64,000 nt of DNA. It comes from Coriolopsis trogii. Lineage: Eukaryota > Basidiomycota > Agaricomycetes > Polyporales > Polyporaceae. The notes beneath the pieces were generated by a model. It worked only from the letters and a program-made list of their open reading frames with translations, did no database searches and had not been told where the DNA came from. Numbering within the stretch: the first letter of the stretch is position 1; every line of letters begins with the position of its first letter. The stretch is from the NCBI GenBank assembly GCA_020543525.1, contig JAHYIO010000028.1, forward strand, positions 434,001 to 498,000, read 5' to 3'. Shown piece by piece: positions 44,782-59,277 of the stretch. Made by a program: the position numbers and the translations under genes.

Positions 44782-46772
44782 GATGTCGACCCGGGTGCGT
44801 GTTTGTGTGCTTATTCGACTCTTGACAGCGTATGCTGATCCACGAAGGCTGTTGTAGCGCATATGCTGTTCTGACATCCTTCTTTGTTCTCCTTATCCCC
44901 ATCTGCACATTTGCTGCAATCTCTATGTCCGACTGACACCCGGCTCCACACCCATCCCATTCTGACTTTCCCGCGTCCGTCCCGCCTGCGCAAATTGGTT
45001 ACCTCCCGCGCCTGCTACATCCTCCGAGCACGTCCAAGCAGGGATGTCTTAGCCCAACTCACCCCTGAGAGCTCTGGAGTCTCTCGGGCTGGACTCGCTT
45101 CTCTTGGACTTCCTGCCGATCTCCGCCGTCTCCTTCACCATGGCCAGACTCTGCCGTCTCTCTCGCCGTTGCGCAACTTTTTGTTACGACCTATCACGCC
45201 TCTCACGATCTACCATCCTCCCCGACATCGACATCTCTCGGATATTAGGCGTTGAATGGAGCCAGGTCTATATATAGGGAACCGAGGCCGGTTACGGGAG
45301 GACGTGCAGGGCTTGCCCTCCATCCCGTTGCCCGTTTCTCGTCTTTTCTTTGACCTTCCAGCTATCCTTCTTCCTGGCCGATGTGAGTATGCCGCGCACG
45401 GGTTCATCCTCGCAGCGGCGACTCTCGTACTCCCCGTGCCCGAGAAACCATGCTGCTGTCCCGTCACCATCACTACCTACTATACATAGCTCAGCTGGAC
45501 TCCCGCATTGACAGGCCTGCTTAACTGTCGTTCACGCTCCGCCTTCGCGTGCTATGTGGCCACATCACGGATGTTTAGTCTTCCTACCCATGCTCTCTTG
45601 CTTGTTACCCGACATACGTCCCTGTGCATTTGTATATTACCCTCTGCATTGCAATCGCCATTACATGTGGCATGGGTGGACGGTGCTGGGTGCTGGCGTA
45701 CATAATGATGTACATAGGCCTCACGGACTGGCTAGGTGGGGCCTGCTACGGATTTTCGTATCGACTATGACAACAGCTCGACCGCGCCGCTTCCACTCCC
45801 GACTACTCGGGTTCCATGAGGAGCAATAGCAAGATTGTTCCTTCTATTGCAGAACCTAAGAGGATCAAGTCAGTCAGTCGATCTAAAATGTGTATGCTCG
45901 TGTCAAGACTGACGAAGTCCTTTCCAGTAGCTATCGATTGACTGGGAGACAAACGGACAAGTCTTGACGCTGCGCTCGACAGGGACGCCTATAACGTCCA
46001 CGGTCTGAGCTTGTTTGATCGTCGCTGTCCAGGAAAGCACACAGTTCTGCAGTGCACTCTGAAGTCAGTCTTACAGTTGGACGTGAGTGCTTTCGTGTTG
46101 TCACGGTCGCCAGGTTAACCACGGCCGTCGGCCAATGTAGCGCGGTTGGCAATGGACTCGAGGATGTGGCTGGAATAGAGTTAGTGTTTCGAGATCTGTG
46201 GTCCTTCCATCGACCGCGCACGTTCTTGCTTCGTCAGGCGTGTCAGGATGCCTTGGTCAGTCGCCCGTTGGTGACGTCCTTGCTTTCGTGAGCAGCATGC
46301 CATTGGACCATGGATCCATGAGATGTTTCTTATGCGCGTAGCTACAGCACCGGTACCGCAGAGATGATCAGCCGTCCAAGAACCGGGGCGGCCGTGCGTA
46401 GCTCGGCGTAAACGTCGTTCCGCCTGGGCATGGAAGAAGAGACCGCATTGGGTGGATGGCGGACGGAACGTGCCTGCTCTGGGAGAACACTGAACGGCTT
46501 GAGAGAGCTTGCAGACGCACGGGAGACCGGCAGGGCAGACGGAGGATGAGAGGAGAGGACACAGTGAGTGTGAAGTTGGAGGAGGCACTGAGGAGGCCCG
46601 GAGCCGGCCGCGGACCGGGGTCTGTGGTTTCGCACGCGGACGAGGGCGATCGCGATAGCATCAAGCGAGCCCGATGACGCATATAATCACCGGTCTGTAG
46701 CCTCGTCCTCTGCAGATTCCACCCTCGTTACGACCTTCTGCTATTATCTGTTCACGCTTGGACACCGCAAAC
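44782..46772. other. Intergenic, promoter of glucose-6-phosphate isomerase
   Basis: About 2 kb without a supported gene, the longest such gap on the right half. Frames are Pro/Arg/Ser-rich and featureless. CATATAATC at about 46680 lies 90 bp before the PGI start and may be its TATA element. Confidence 0.4.
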
Positions 46773-48976
<2,204 letters not shown>

Positions 48977-49600
48977 CTGGTAAGCAAACGAGCGCTGCTA
49001 TAGAAAGAGGCAAGATAAGCAGGCGGATTGGATGATCGACAGCAAAAGAGAGGAGCCAGGAACGGGCACGGTGCAGTGTATTGCTAAGTGTAACAATTTA
49101 TCCGTGGTAGCGTTACTCAGGCTGTGCCTCTAGATGAGTGAGGTTATCTCTTTAGACTGATGTGGGCCGCTCCGGCAGGGCGTTCTTATCGCTCTCATGC
49201 TTCAGCAAGTTCGACTGGCGATCGCCGAGGTATATACCGTGACGGACGCTGGTGCTCTCTGAGGTGTGTTGCGGATCGTCCATTGTAGATGAGACAGATT
49301 TTTTTGCTCCATATGCGCACTTCGAAGTGCTGTGCGACGCAGAGCAGCGAGGTTTGCGGGGGAGGAACGCCGCAGAAGACGGAGGAGGTGTGTTGGTTCG
49401 ACCCATGACTATATCTAGCCGGGATCGTATCTAGGCGCCAAACCCCGATTACATCCCCGCAGCGTGGAATGCGGTCAAGGCGTTCCTGCTACTGACTTAT
49501 CTTTACGAGTCACTCAGGTCTTATATAAAGACATCGATGCGGGGTATGGTCCCTGGGAGCGCGTCCTGCGATCCAGCACAAACCACTCAAAATCGACGAC
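48977..49600. other. Intergenic, promoter of copper amine oxidase
   Basis: No gene is seen. TATATAAA at 49522-49529 is 72 bp upstream of the next ATG. Confidence 0.5.
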
Positions 49601-52562
49601 ATGGCTCCTACCGGGTACGAGCCGCTCAAGAACGAGCCCGAGCTCGAAGGCCTGCTCGAGCCTGCCACTGCTGCCGCTCGCCCCCCGCGTTCTTCACGAT
49701 CTCGGCGTCTCGTTTTCTCGATTGTTACTTTGCTTGGCGTTGTTGGTGTCACTGCGTTCTATGCTCTTCCTCGGCATGCTCGCTTTGCGGCTGAGCATGT
49801 CTCCAGCAGTCTTGGCGGCTCTGACGAGCAGCTGAGCCGATGCCCGTCGGGTCTCCCTCCTATAGCATCTCCGCCTGCGCCCGTGAACCTGTTCGCATCG
49901 CTCACTGTCCCGGAGACGACTGCGATTCACCAATGGGTGTCCGCGCAGCACCTCAACCTCACTGCGGGCGACAAGGCGACGATATCGGACAACTTCATCT
50001 ATCGGATCGAAGCGTACCGTCCTTCCAAGAAGGACGCGGTCAAGTACCTCGACAACCCCAGCTCTGCCGCGCCCCCGGACCGTTACGCACACGTCGTAGT
50101 TCACCATGGTGGTGTCAGCGAGCCGTACATCCAGGATTACCTCGTCGGTCCCATCCCGGTCAACGAGAAGACGACGATGCGCAAGCTCACCGAAATCTAT
50201 CACCGCAACCCCATCCCATACGAGTCGCGCGGATTCACACACGCCTCTGAGCTCACGCCCATCCTCGCCCGAGTCATGCCAGCACTCGCTGAGGCGACCG
50301 AGGTGAGTGGCTCTACTGCTTGATTTGAGGGCTGCAGATCGTGTGTGAGATCTGACGCGCAGTCCACAGGAACTCTTCGGGGGCTCCGTGCGCGGCCTCC
50401 CGAACGATACGCTGGTCGCGGGGACTTCCGCACCTTTCAGCTTTGATGGCTCGTTCCGTCGCACCTGGGTCTCATGGCGTCGCAACGTGCCCGGGCCGTG
50501 GCTGCACCCTGTGAACTTCTTCCAGTACATTGATTTCTCGGGCACGGACCCTTCACACTGGAAGCTGCTCAAGGTGAATCACAGTGCTTAATCTGCGATG
50601 GAAGTGGTCGTTACGGATATGGCGCTCATGCAGTATCTTGTACCGGTATACAGCTCGTGTACAACCACCAAGTCTTCAACTCTGCAGAGGAGTTCTTGGC
50701 CGCCTTCCGCAACGGCACTCTCAAGCGTCTCCCTGAGCGCCCTGACCAGGACCCAGCGCAGGGCGGATGGAGCACGCGCAAGCGTCCTCAGCCTTACTCG
50801 CCTCGCGACCTTGACCATCTCCCTGGCCCGCGTAGTGTGTCGTTTGCTGGACTCCGGTTCCGCGTCGACCGCGCGCGCCAGTATATCAGCTACATGGGGT
50901 GGGGCATGTACCTCGGCTTCGATCGTGACATGGGCTTGAGCTTGTGGGATATCCGTTTCAAGGGCGACCGTATCATCTACGAGCTCGCGCCGCAGGAGGC
51001 TATGGCCCAGTACGGTGAGTTGCCTTTTTTACTCCTTTCGCCTTGACAGGCAACTCACTGCACGCTGTAGCTGGTAATGACCCGATGCAGACGACGACTG
51101 CCTGGCTCGACCGGTACTTTGGTATGGGCGCCGCTGTGCGCGACATGATCCCTGGCTACGACTGCCCGCACGAGGCCGTGTACTTGCCCGCGACGACGCA
51201 CAACTTTGAGGGTAGCATCACCCGGGAGCGTGCGATATGTATCTTCGAGCACGACATGGGTCGCCCGATAACCCGTCACACTGGATACCAAGAGGGAGAG
51301 TTCGGTGCCACGCGTGGCTACCAGCTCATTGTGCGTAGCATCGCCACCGTTGGAAAGTAAGTGTATAGTTTAGGGCTTTCCGAGGACTGTTTGCTGATGA
51401 GTCGCCTCTGCAGCTACGACTATCGTATGTCGCTTCGCCTGTTATTCTCAACAATTCGATCTTCTCACCTCCATTCCTAGTATTCGACTATATGTTCATG
51501 ATTGATGGTACCATGGAGGTCCGCGTTTCCGCTTCCGGATACTTGCAAGGTGGCTACTGGGAGCCCTCCCAAGAGGGCTACGGCACTGCTATCCGTGACA
51601 CTACCATGGGCTCGCTGCATGACCACGTCATCAACTACAAGGTGTGTTCCCATGTCTACATCCGGGATATCTGGGTTCAACTTAGCTCGTGATCATCAGG
51701 TGGATCTCGACGTCGCTGGTGGCGACAACTCGCTCTTGTTCACGCACACCGCAACGGAGAAGAAGACTCAGCCCTGGTTCGATGACGACTGGGGCCATGA
51801 AGTCATCCAGCAGAAGATCTCGAAGACGTACATCGCCAACGAAAACGACGCGCTCCTCAAGTACCCGACCAACTTCCAGGGTGGGTACTCGTTCGTCAAC
51901 AGGGAGGCGCTGAACCGGTGGGGTATCCCGCGCGGCTACGCCATCCATGCTGGATACTCGCCCATCCACAACGTAAGTCGTCGTTTGGTGATATCGTGGC
52001 GCAGTCTGACATCGTATTGCAGACCGTGGTTGGGTCCAAGCGCCTTCTGAACAATGCCAACTGGGCGCGGTACAACCTCGCCGTCTCGAAGCGCAAGGAC
52101 ACCGAGCCGAGCTCGTCCTGCCAGTGGAACATGCACCTCCCCGGCTCGCCCGTCGTCGACTTCCATAACTTCTTCGACGGCGAGAACATCACCCAGACCG
52201 ACCTCGTCGCCTGGATCAACGTCGGCACACACCACCTGCCGCAGGCCGAAGACTCGCCCAACACGCGCACGAACCTCGCCGCGTCGAGCTTCTTCATCAC
52301 CCCGCTCAACTACTTTGACTACGACGTCTCGATGGACTCCCTCAACTCTGTCCTCCTCTCTGCACCTGACAAGCCGGGAGGGCCGTGGGCTGCGGACGAC
52401 AACGGGGTTGGGGCCGCGAACTGCATCCCTGCTGTGGTCCCGCCGTTCGAGTACGTGGGCGTGAAGACGTTTGGGCTCGATGGCAACGCGGCTCCGCCGA
52501 CGACTGCGGAGGAGATGCGCAAGAGCGCGGAGTTGTTCCATCGTATCAAGGTCGAGTTGTGA
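49601..52562 (+). CDS. Membrane-anchored copper amine oxidase
   Basis: About nine exons. A short cytoplasmic start and one helix (RLVFSIVTLLGVVGVTAFYAL) predict a type II membrane protein. The N2/N3-like domains and the large catalytic domain follow (YMGWGMYLGFDRDMGLSLWDI, PGYDCPHEAVYLPATTHNF, AICIFEHDMGRPITRH). The topaquinone precursor Tyr lies in TVGNYDY and is encoded in an 11-nt micro-exon (51414-51424). Two copper-ligand histidines are in GSLHDHVINYK. The active-site Asp region is YLPATTH-proximal. Such enzymes oxidise primary amines to aldehydes with H2O2 and ammonia release. In fungi they support nitrogen use or peroxide supply; which one applies here is not known. Confidence 0.92.
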
Positions 52563-53099
52563 GCAACGATACAAGAAATGTGGGGGATACGAATGAGTGG
52601 AAGTACGCTCTCTGTAGAAAAAACTCGAATGAACCTCTTCTTCTTCCATACACCGTGACTGATCCTGCTGAGCCTATCCTCAACGTCGGACGTCGAGTCA
52701 CAGTGACATTTGTCGTGCTGGCGATACCAGTACTAGTGTGCCCATGAATCCTGACCGTAAGTCAGGTAGGCTTGCATCCCAAGTGTGCTTTCCTTGGATT
52801 ATTGGCGTCAACGCCGTAGTATGCCTGTTTGTGTCAAACAGTCCCATTGTTTCGCGGCTGTGTCGTAGTCGTACTCGCAAGGTTTTGACGCATAGCGGAA
52901 CTTGGTCACTCGATATCCGATAAAGAGATAAAACAGATGTGGCGGGGAAGTTGTTCTGGAAGCTGCACCGAAGTCCAAGCGCGCAGGTGCGCGAGACCCG
53001 GATGCAAAGGTGCGCTATTGTACAATATATGATAGGACGAGCAGCAGATACGGAAATGAACGGTTTCTATCAGATATCAACGAACCTGGATCGCTGTTT
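52563..53099. other. Intergenic, no supported gene
   Basis: 3' ends of two convergent genes; nothing else was recognised. Confidence 0.45.
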
Positions 53100-54507
53100 C
53101 TATAAAATATGCCCTCGCTTTGCCTTTCCTCTTCGCCCTCTTTTGCCCTTCGGCGCGTGTGTGCCGTGCTCTCGATGCCAGCGAGCCATGAACTCTTGCC
53201 GCAATCCAGGCAGCCTCACATCCCAACTGAGGTTTGTTGGTCAGTAGGCGCAGATAACAAGGGAAGAAAGCTCCAGAAGTACGAACTGACCAGCTATGGG
53301 GAAGTGGGCCCTCCGCCTCCGCCTTAGAGGAGGTACTAGGGGCGCATTTCCCTGGACCACGGAATGCGTTCAGTTTGGCATCTAGATCCGCATAGCGCCA
53401 GCTGAACTCGGGAGGTATGATGTACGCCCAGTGCAGCCTCGGGTGCACGTAGACCTCGCTGTCGACACGAGCTTTAAACGTTTGCCCACGATCCCATAGT
53501 GTGTCCTCTCGTTGGACCTTCAGCGTCCATCCGCACTCAGCGATTGGATGCCACTGAACCGCCTTGGCGAGCTCTGCAGGTTTCGGGGGCACCACGACAC
53601 CATTCGTGTCGAGTTTGAGTGTCCATGACTTGCCGTCCGCGACCCAGCGCGGGGTGTCAACAAACATCCGTCGGCGCCAAGGATAGTTCGCGGGAGCGGT
53701 GCCGTCGATGATGTGGAATCCTCGGGAGGCGTACTTCTCGAGCGCAAGCTCGGCCCGCTGGTTCTTGTTGAGCACGATGGTGTCACGCCGCTCGAATGTT
53801 GCGCGAGGGTAAAGGGAGTATGCAGCGTTGTAGGTAATGAGATTCATAACACATGCTGAGAGCCGTACACAATATGAGAATGCTGACGCGTAGGGAGCCA
53901 TCCAATGTTAGAACGTACTGGAATGAAATTCCAATATGATATCCATGATGGTCCTATGGGGAAACATCAATTCGATTTTGCGCGCCTCGCCGTGGATTTT
54001 GCTACGTGGTCGCTCGAAAGTTAGGACTTCGCGAAATCCTTTGTCGGAGAATGAGTAGTCGTCCCACTCGTGCGCAGGAGATGCCGTGGTCTCGATCATC
54101 TCTTTGAGTACACCAACCAAATCACCCTGCCACGCTTGCCTAGAAGTATAGGTGTATCCCTCTTGTTCCAACCATGCACATATCTTGAAAACACTGTTGT
54201 CCGGCTGGACGTAGAGGTCCAAGTCCGAGTTAGGGTAGACGCTCCGATCGAGGAATTGTAGGGCAAAAGATCCGGAAATGACCATCCCGGTGCGAGCCAT
54301 GAGAGAGCGGAACCCGACGGGGTCGCTGAAGTAGCGAGAGAGGCTGCGATTGATATTGTACGCACGAGCAGTGAAGTCCATGGTAGCCGCCCGTACATCA
54401 CGGCTCACTGCCAACATGCGGACCATCGCTAGGGGAGGGAGGCACGCGAGAATGTTGTCGTAGATGAGGTGCCGACCGAAGATCTGTGAGACTGTCTCGC
54501 CGGACAT
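53100..54507 (-). CDS. F-box-like/nucleotidyltransferase-like protein, copy 1
   Basis: Three coding exons starting MSGETVSQIFGRHLIYDNIL. I use the ATG at 54507 because a 60-nt intron (GTAAGT...GACCAG) and a TATA-like CATATAAG lie in the leader. The start is a short F-box-like helix set (LIYDNILACLPPLAMVRMLA). Next comes VISGSFALQFLDRSVYPNSDLDLYV, the GS...D-x-D pattern of the nucleotidyltransferase fold (pol-beta superfamily, metal-binding DxD). A conserved second part starts NLITYNAAYSLYPRATFERRD. The last exon ends in a basic tail (KGKRGRRGKAKRG). The activity is unproven. Copy 2 lies directly upstream. Confidence 0.7.
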
Positions 54508-54779
54508 GGCGAGACTCTGGTCGACAGGGTAATGAGATTTGGGCGAAGTACAGTAGACGGCTGCGAGCGCACTTACTGCAGCTGGGATGAATGATTGGAA
54601 TGGGCGTGGAAGGTATCGAAAGTGGACCCTTATATGACTCTGAGGCATACTTGATTACGATGAACGCAAACAATGAGCGTCAGTGGATCTCTTATCACTA
54701 CCAACTCCGGACGCCAACTCGGACACGGTTGTGAGAGTATCACATCAGAGTGCCACTAAGTGATACAGAAGAATATCTA

Positions 54780-56149
54780 CTAACGCGTTCGTCGATGGTA
54801 GGGGGAATTCTTAGGAGGGTTCGCAATATAAGCCTGCCGCAGCACAGGCAGAACGAAATCCCACCTGGACAGAGAATCCCGTTCAGCTGACCAGATGATG
54901 AACTCGACAAAACAGCTGACTTACCACGTCCACGACTCTGCGATATCGTCGCGGGTTTGTCCTTCCGGTATCTTCATGTGCTCCATCTTCCCCTGCGACC
55001 GCATGAACGAGAAGAGACTCTCTACATACGTTGCGCTGGGCGCAGTATACCTCCACCGGAAAACAGTGGAATTGATCTTGTCGTATGTCAACGACACTGA
55101 GGTGCCCAGAAGAAGGAGGCCCCAGCCACATTCAGCGACAGGATCCCACCCAGGATCTTGACTGGAAGGAGAAGGAAGTGGCGGAGGGATGACGCCAGCC
55201 ATGTCGAGAGGAATGACCCACGACCTCTTGTCAGATACCCAGCGTTCGGTGTCGATGAAGAACCATGGTGAGTAAAGCATGTTGCCGGGCTGAGAGCGAA
55301 CAAGATACGCGTTGAGCGGGGAAGGGTTCGCGAGGACGCGCCAACCGCGCGCCGAGTATTTGGCCAAGCACTCCTGGGATTGTGACTCTTTGTTGATTAC
55401 CAGCGCGTCACGCCTCTCAAATGTGGCATACGGGTATAGCGAGTATGCTGCGTTGTAGGTAATTATGTTCATTACACACGCTGTTCACAGCAAGAACGGT
55501 TATTACGACTTAACACACAGCGCTGTCTGAACTCACTGGAATGGAAATCCAAGATGGACGCCAACGGGGAGACCCTCGAGACGATGAGCTGAATTCGCCG
55601 TACCTCCCCATCCTCCAACTTCTTCGTGAATGTGTAGACGGCTCGTAGGCTCCTCAGGGAGTACAATAAGGAAGCCTCCTCGTCGTCCTCAATGTCGTCC
55701 ACTTCTACGTCGATGCTGCCGCAGATCCGCTCCGCTTCGTCCTTGTATGTTTGGAGCTGCCAGGAAGAAGGCACGTACTGATAACCGTCTTTTTCGAGGA
55801 ACAGACCAACGTCAATCATATCGCGGTTCGGATGGAGATAGAGATCTAGGTCCGAGTCCGGGTAGTACGTCCGGTCGAAGAACTGCAGTGCAAACGATCC
55901 AGAGATGACCATGCGAGTACGCGCCATGAGGGACCGAAAGGAGAGAGGGCGAGTGAAGAATCGCGACAGTCTTCTGTTGATGTTGTATGCTCTAGTCGAA
56001 AAATCTTGCGTGACCGCGCGTATATCGCGGTCCACGGACGCCACGCGGGTGAGCGAGAGAGGAGTGAGGTGACAGAAGATATTGTCGTAGATGGGATGCC
56101 TGCGGAACATCTCGAGGGCTGGATTTGTGGCTTGTACATCCAAATCCAT
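54780..56149 (-). CDS. F-box-like/nucleotidyltransferase-like protein, copy 2
   Basis: Tandem relative of the gene at 53100-54507. I use the ATG at 56149 (MDLDVQATNPALEMF), matching copy 1's start. Helix set: HPIYDNIFCHLTPLSLTRVAS. Motif: VISGSFALQFFDRTYYPDSDLDLYL. It keeps both Asp residues and has an extra acidic insertion (DVEVDDIEDDEEAS). The second part NIITYNAAYSLYPYATFERRD follows an intron at the same place as in copy 1. The last exon (WDFVLPVLRQAYIANPP), after GTAAGT...GTCCAG, matches WDVRLPGLRQEF of copy 1, which fixes the 3' end. Function is unknown; the conserved DLD suggests selection for metal binding. Confidence 0.7.
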
Positions 56150-57065
56150 ACTAGCTACAATAGTCGTAATTCCTGTGTTCCTGTAAGTTCGCCTGTAATT
56201 GCTTATAGACAAGACGTACTCACACTACCTGCGATAGACGAAGAGTTTACTGGAGCGAGTCTCGCAGCAAAAGCGCAGTTGGTCAGCAAGTTCAGTCTTG
56301 TCTACGTCGTCTCTCCATATGAAGCGCCTATTCAATCAATGCTACTCCGATTTGCTCCGCTCCACTTCACGGGCAAGACATTGAGTCGGAGCCTACAGCT
56401 TCTGTTGAGATAGCAGCCCCTTCAAGATTCACGTCCATGCACTGAACTCGCACTTACCATCATTGCATACCATCTGCTCCCCTCAGTATCAAGCATTGTG
56501 TCAGCCTCGGCCCTCCATCGACAAGCAGATGACGGAACTGTGCCAAGATAGCCACGGGCAGCTTTTCTATGCGTTTGATACTTTGATTGTACTCCAAGTC
56601 TGAATACAAACGGCCAGTACTCCCCATTACCAGCTTGGCGGCGTTCAGCAAGGGCCCGGGAACAGTGAGTCTCACGGGAGGCGTCAGTACCCCGTACTAT
56701 CACAGACCTCGGGTCTAGTGCGAATTCGGTACGAAAGAATGCGTAGTTTTCGCCGACCGGCTCGCTGATGACAATGTGTCTATAGTACTGCGCCCGGATG
56801 CAATACGTTCATGATTATGAATGCGTGCAAACTCTCCTGCCCTTCGTTCTGCCATATTCTTCCGAATGGTCGGCCCACGCGTACCTTCTGGCAGCGCAGC
56901 CTCGGTTATATAGGACATCGCCACGCGACCTTCACCTCGCACCATGCTTGTACATAAAGCACACAGACGGCGGTCACTGCACCTGTACCGCTATCTCTCT
57001 GTCTCATCGCGTTCGAGTACGAGGTATATCCGTATCTCTTCACGCTGCTACTTGTATCCGTGGTC
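56150..57065. other. Divergent promoter region
   Basis: No gene is supported. A TATATAG at about 56907 lies 150 bp upstream of the peptidase ATG. Confidence 0.45.
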
Positions 57066-59098
57066 ATGAGGAACATACTGGTCGTTCTCATCCACTTAAG
57101 CCTCGTTTGCGCCACGCCGCCGTGGGCCAGCTTCCGACTTCACGAAACCCAGAAGTCCGTTCCTCAGGGCTTCACGAGTGTCGGCCCCGCGCCACCAGAG
57201 CGAATTATCGGTTTACGTCTTGCGCTCGTCCAGCCCAAAGATAGTGGTCTCGTTGATGCGTTGTACAGCGTTAGCGACCCTTCGTCATCAAAGTATGGTC
57301 AATACCTGTCCAAGCACGAGGTACGTCGACAGTCAATATACTTATCGCCTAACTTTCATCTTGCTCACTCTGCGCATTACGGACAGGTGGAGAATCTGGT
57401 CACGCCCAGTTCCACCACTAAGGATGCCGTCCACTCCTGGATGCAAGCAAACGGCCTTACAGCTACCATCCTCTCTCCAACGGGCGACTGGCTCAATATC
57501 CAGGTGCCCGTCAGCAAAGCGAACGCTCTGTTCAATGCCGAATTCTCTACGTTTGCTCACGAAGATACCGGCAAGGAAGTGATTCGCACCCTCTCTTACT
57601 CGCTCCCTGAGGCTCTCCAGGGTCACGTTGACCTTGTACATCCGACGGTGCTGTATGTCCTCCTCTGTTTCATAGCCTGACGTGTATCACTCACCGTCTT
57701 TAGCTTCCCAACTTCGGCTGAGCTCTCTTCGAAGACCAACAAGAAGCGCTCCTTCCACGAGTTCATACCGCGAGATGCTACCTCTACGTGTGCCAATGGG
57801 ACCATCCCAGCCTGTCTCCAAGATCTGTACCGTATCCCGCTCACCCCTGCGACGCAGAAGAACAACTCGCTGGGTGTCACCGGATTCTTCGGCAACAATG
57901 CCCATTACGACTATTTGGAGGGATTCCTTGAGAGGTTCCGTCCGGATATGGATCCAAAGACGAACTTCACTTCCGTCGGTCTCGATGGTGCCGAGAACGA
58001 TCAAGACGTCCCATCGGTGTCAGAAGGGGTACGTACTGCTAACAAGCGAGATGTTCTATTGACCTGAGTATCTCCGCCCAGGAACTCGATATCCAATACA
58101 CCGTCGGTCTGGCCACGAGTGTGAACGTCACGTACTACTTCATAGGTAACGACAACCAGGACGGAGACTTGAACGGGTTCCTGGACGAAGCCAATTACTT
58201 GCTTTCCCTGGATAACCCACCGTTGGTCCTCACCACCAGTTACGGGTTCAGAGAGAATCGTATTTCGCTTCCCCTCACCCAGTATGCGCACTCAGCCTTC
58301 ACCGCGATAGATGACTAACCTGCTCGCTGTGTAGGAAACTGTGCCAGGCGTATGCGCAGTTGGGTGCGCGTGGTACCACAATTTTGTTTGCCTCCGGAGA
58401 CAGCGGTGCGGGCTGCACGACAGCAGATGATCCCCTGTTCCAACCTATGTTCCCTTCCAACTGTCCATAGTACGTCCCTTCCACGAGCGTGCCTTTGTTT
58501 CTCGTGCTCACATTCCGTACATCCAGCGTTACGTCCGTCGGCGGCACACAAGGCTTCGAGCCCGAGGAAGCATGGGGCGGCTCGGGCGGTGGCTTCTCCA
58601 ACTACTTTCCCCGTCCGTCGTACCAGGACGCGGCGGTTGAGGCCTACCTCGCCGCCCACGGAAGCGAGAACGCCGGGCGATTCAACGCGAGCGGGCGCGC
58701 CTTCCCGGATATCGCGGCGAAAGCGGACCAGTTCATCATCAACGCGGCCGGCTTCTTCTTTGGGCTGTTCGGGACGAGCGCGTCGAGCCCGACCGTGGCG
58801 AGCATTATCGCGCTCATTAACGACCGGCTGCTTGCGCAGGGTCGCCCGCCGATGGGGTTTTTGAACCCGTGGTTGTACTCGGAGGGATACAAGGCATTCA
58901 CGGACATCACGCAGGGGAACAGCTCGGTTACATGTTCGGCTGGTAACGTGCACACCATCAAGGCCGTTGAGGGTTGGGACCCGGTAGGTGCTTTGTGGGA
59001 AGTATGCTTGTGCGTCTGGAACTGACATGATGGTATCGTAGGTGACTGGGTTTGGCACCCCGAGGTTCGACAAGCTCGTCTCGCTGCTCAACTTGTAA
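57066..59098 (+). CDS. Secreted tripeptidyl-peptidase, sedolisin family (S53)
   Basis: Multi-exon gene starting MRNILVVLIHLSLVCATPPW, a signal peptide. The propeptide (SKYGQYLSKHEVENLVTPS, through VDLVHPTV) follows. The mature enzyme begins around the stretch with TCANGTIPACLQDLYRIP. Catalytic parts are visible: Glu and Asp in ELDIQYTVGLA, the oxyanion Asp in FASGDSGAGC and the nucleophile in FGTSASSPTVASIIALIND. A calcium-site-like end (DITQGNSSVTC ... GWDPVTGFGTP) is intact. Such acid peptidases release tripeptides outside the cell for nutrition. The 3' end faces the reductase at 59278 with a gap of about 180 bp. Confidence 0.93.
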
Positions 59099-59277
59099 CC
59101 AAGTCGCGACGTTGTGCTGCTCTCGGCTGCTCATACACGAACCTCCTCTCAGCTTCGCTTCCAAATTGAACAGCATATATTCGGACAAGCACTGTGAGAT
59201 GATTTGGATATTCATGAGTAGGAAGAATAGACACGCACGCGCTATTGTCGTTCTTTGCATGATGGGATTTTTCGTGT

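Noticed and set aside
51936..52649. 237-codon minus-strand frame
   Set aside because: Antisense to the last exons of copper amine oxidase; Arg/Val-rich without motifs.
54508..54648. Upstream ATG (MPQSHIRVHF) for the first NTase-like gene
   Set aside because: A TATA-like CATATAAG lies downstream of that ATG, a 60-nt intron with GTAAGT sits in the stretch, and the paralogue aligns only from the later Met.
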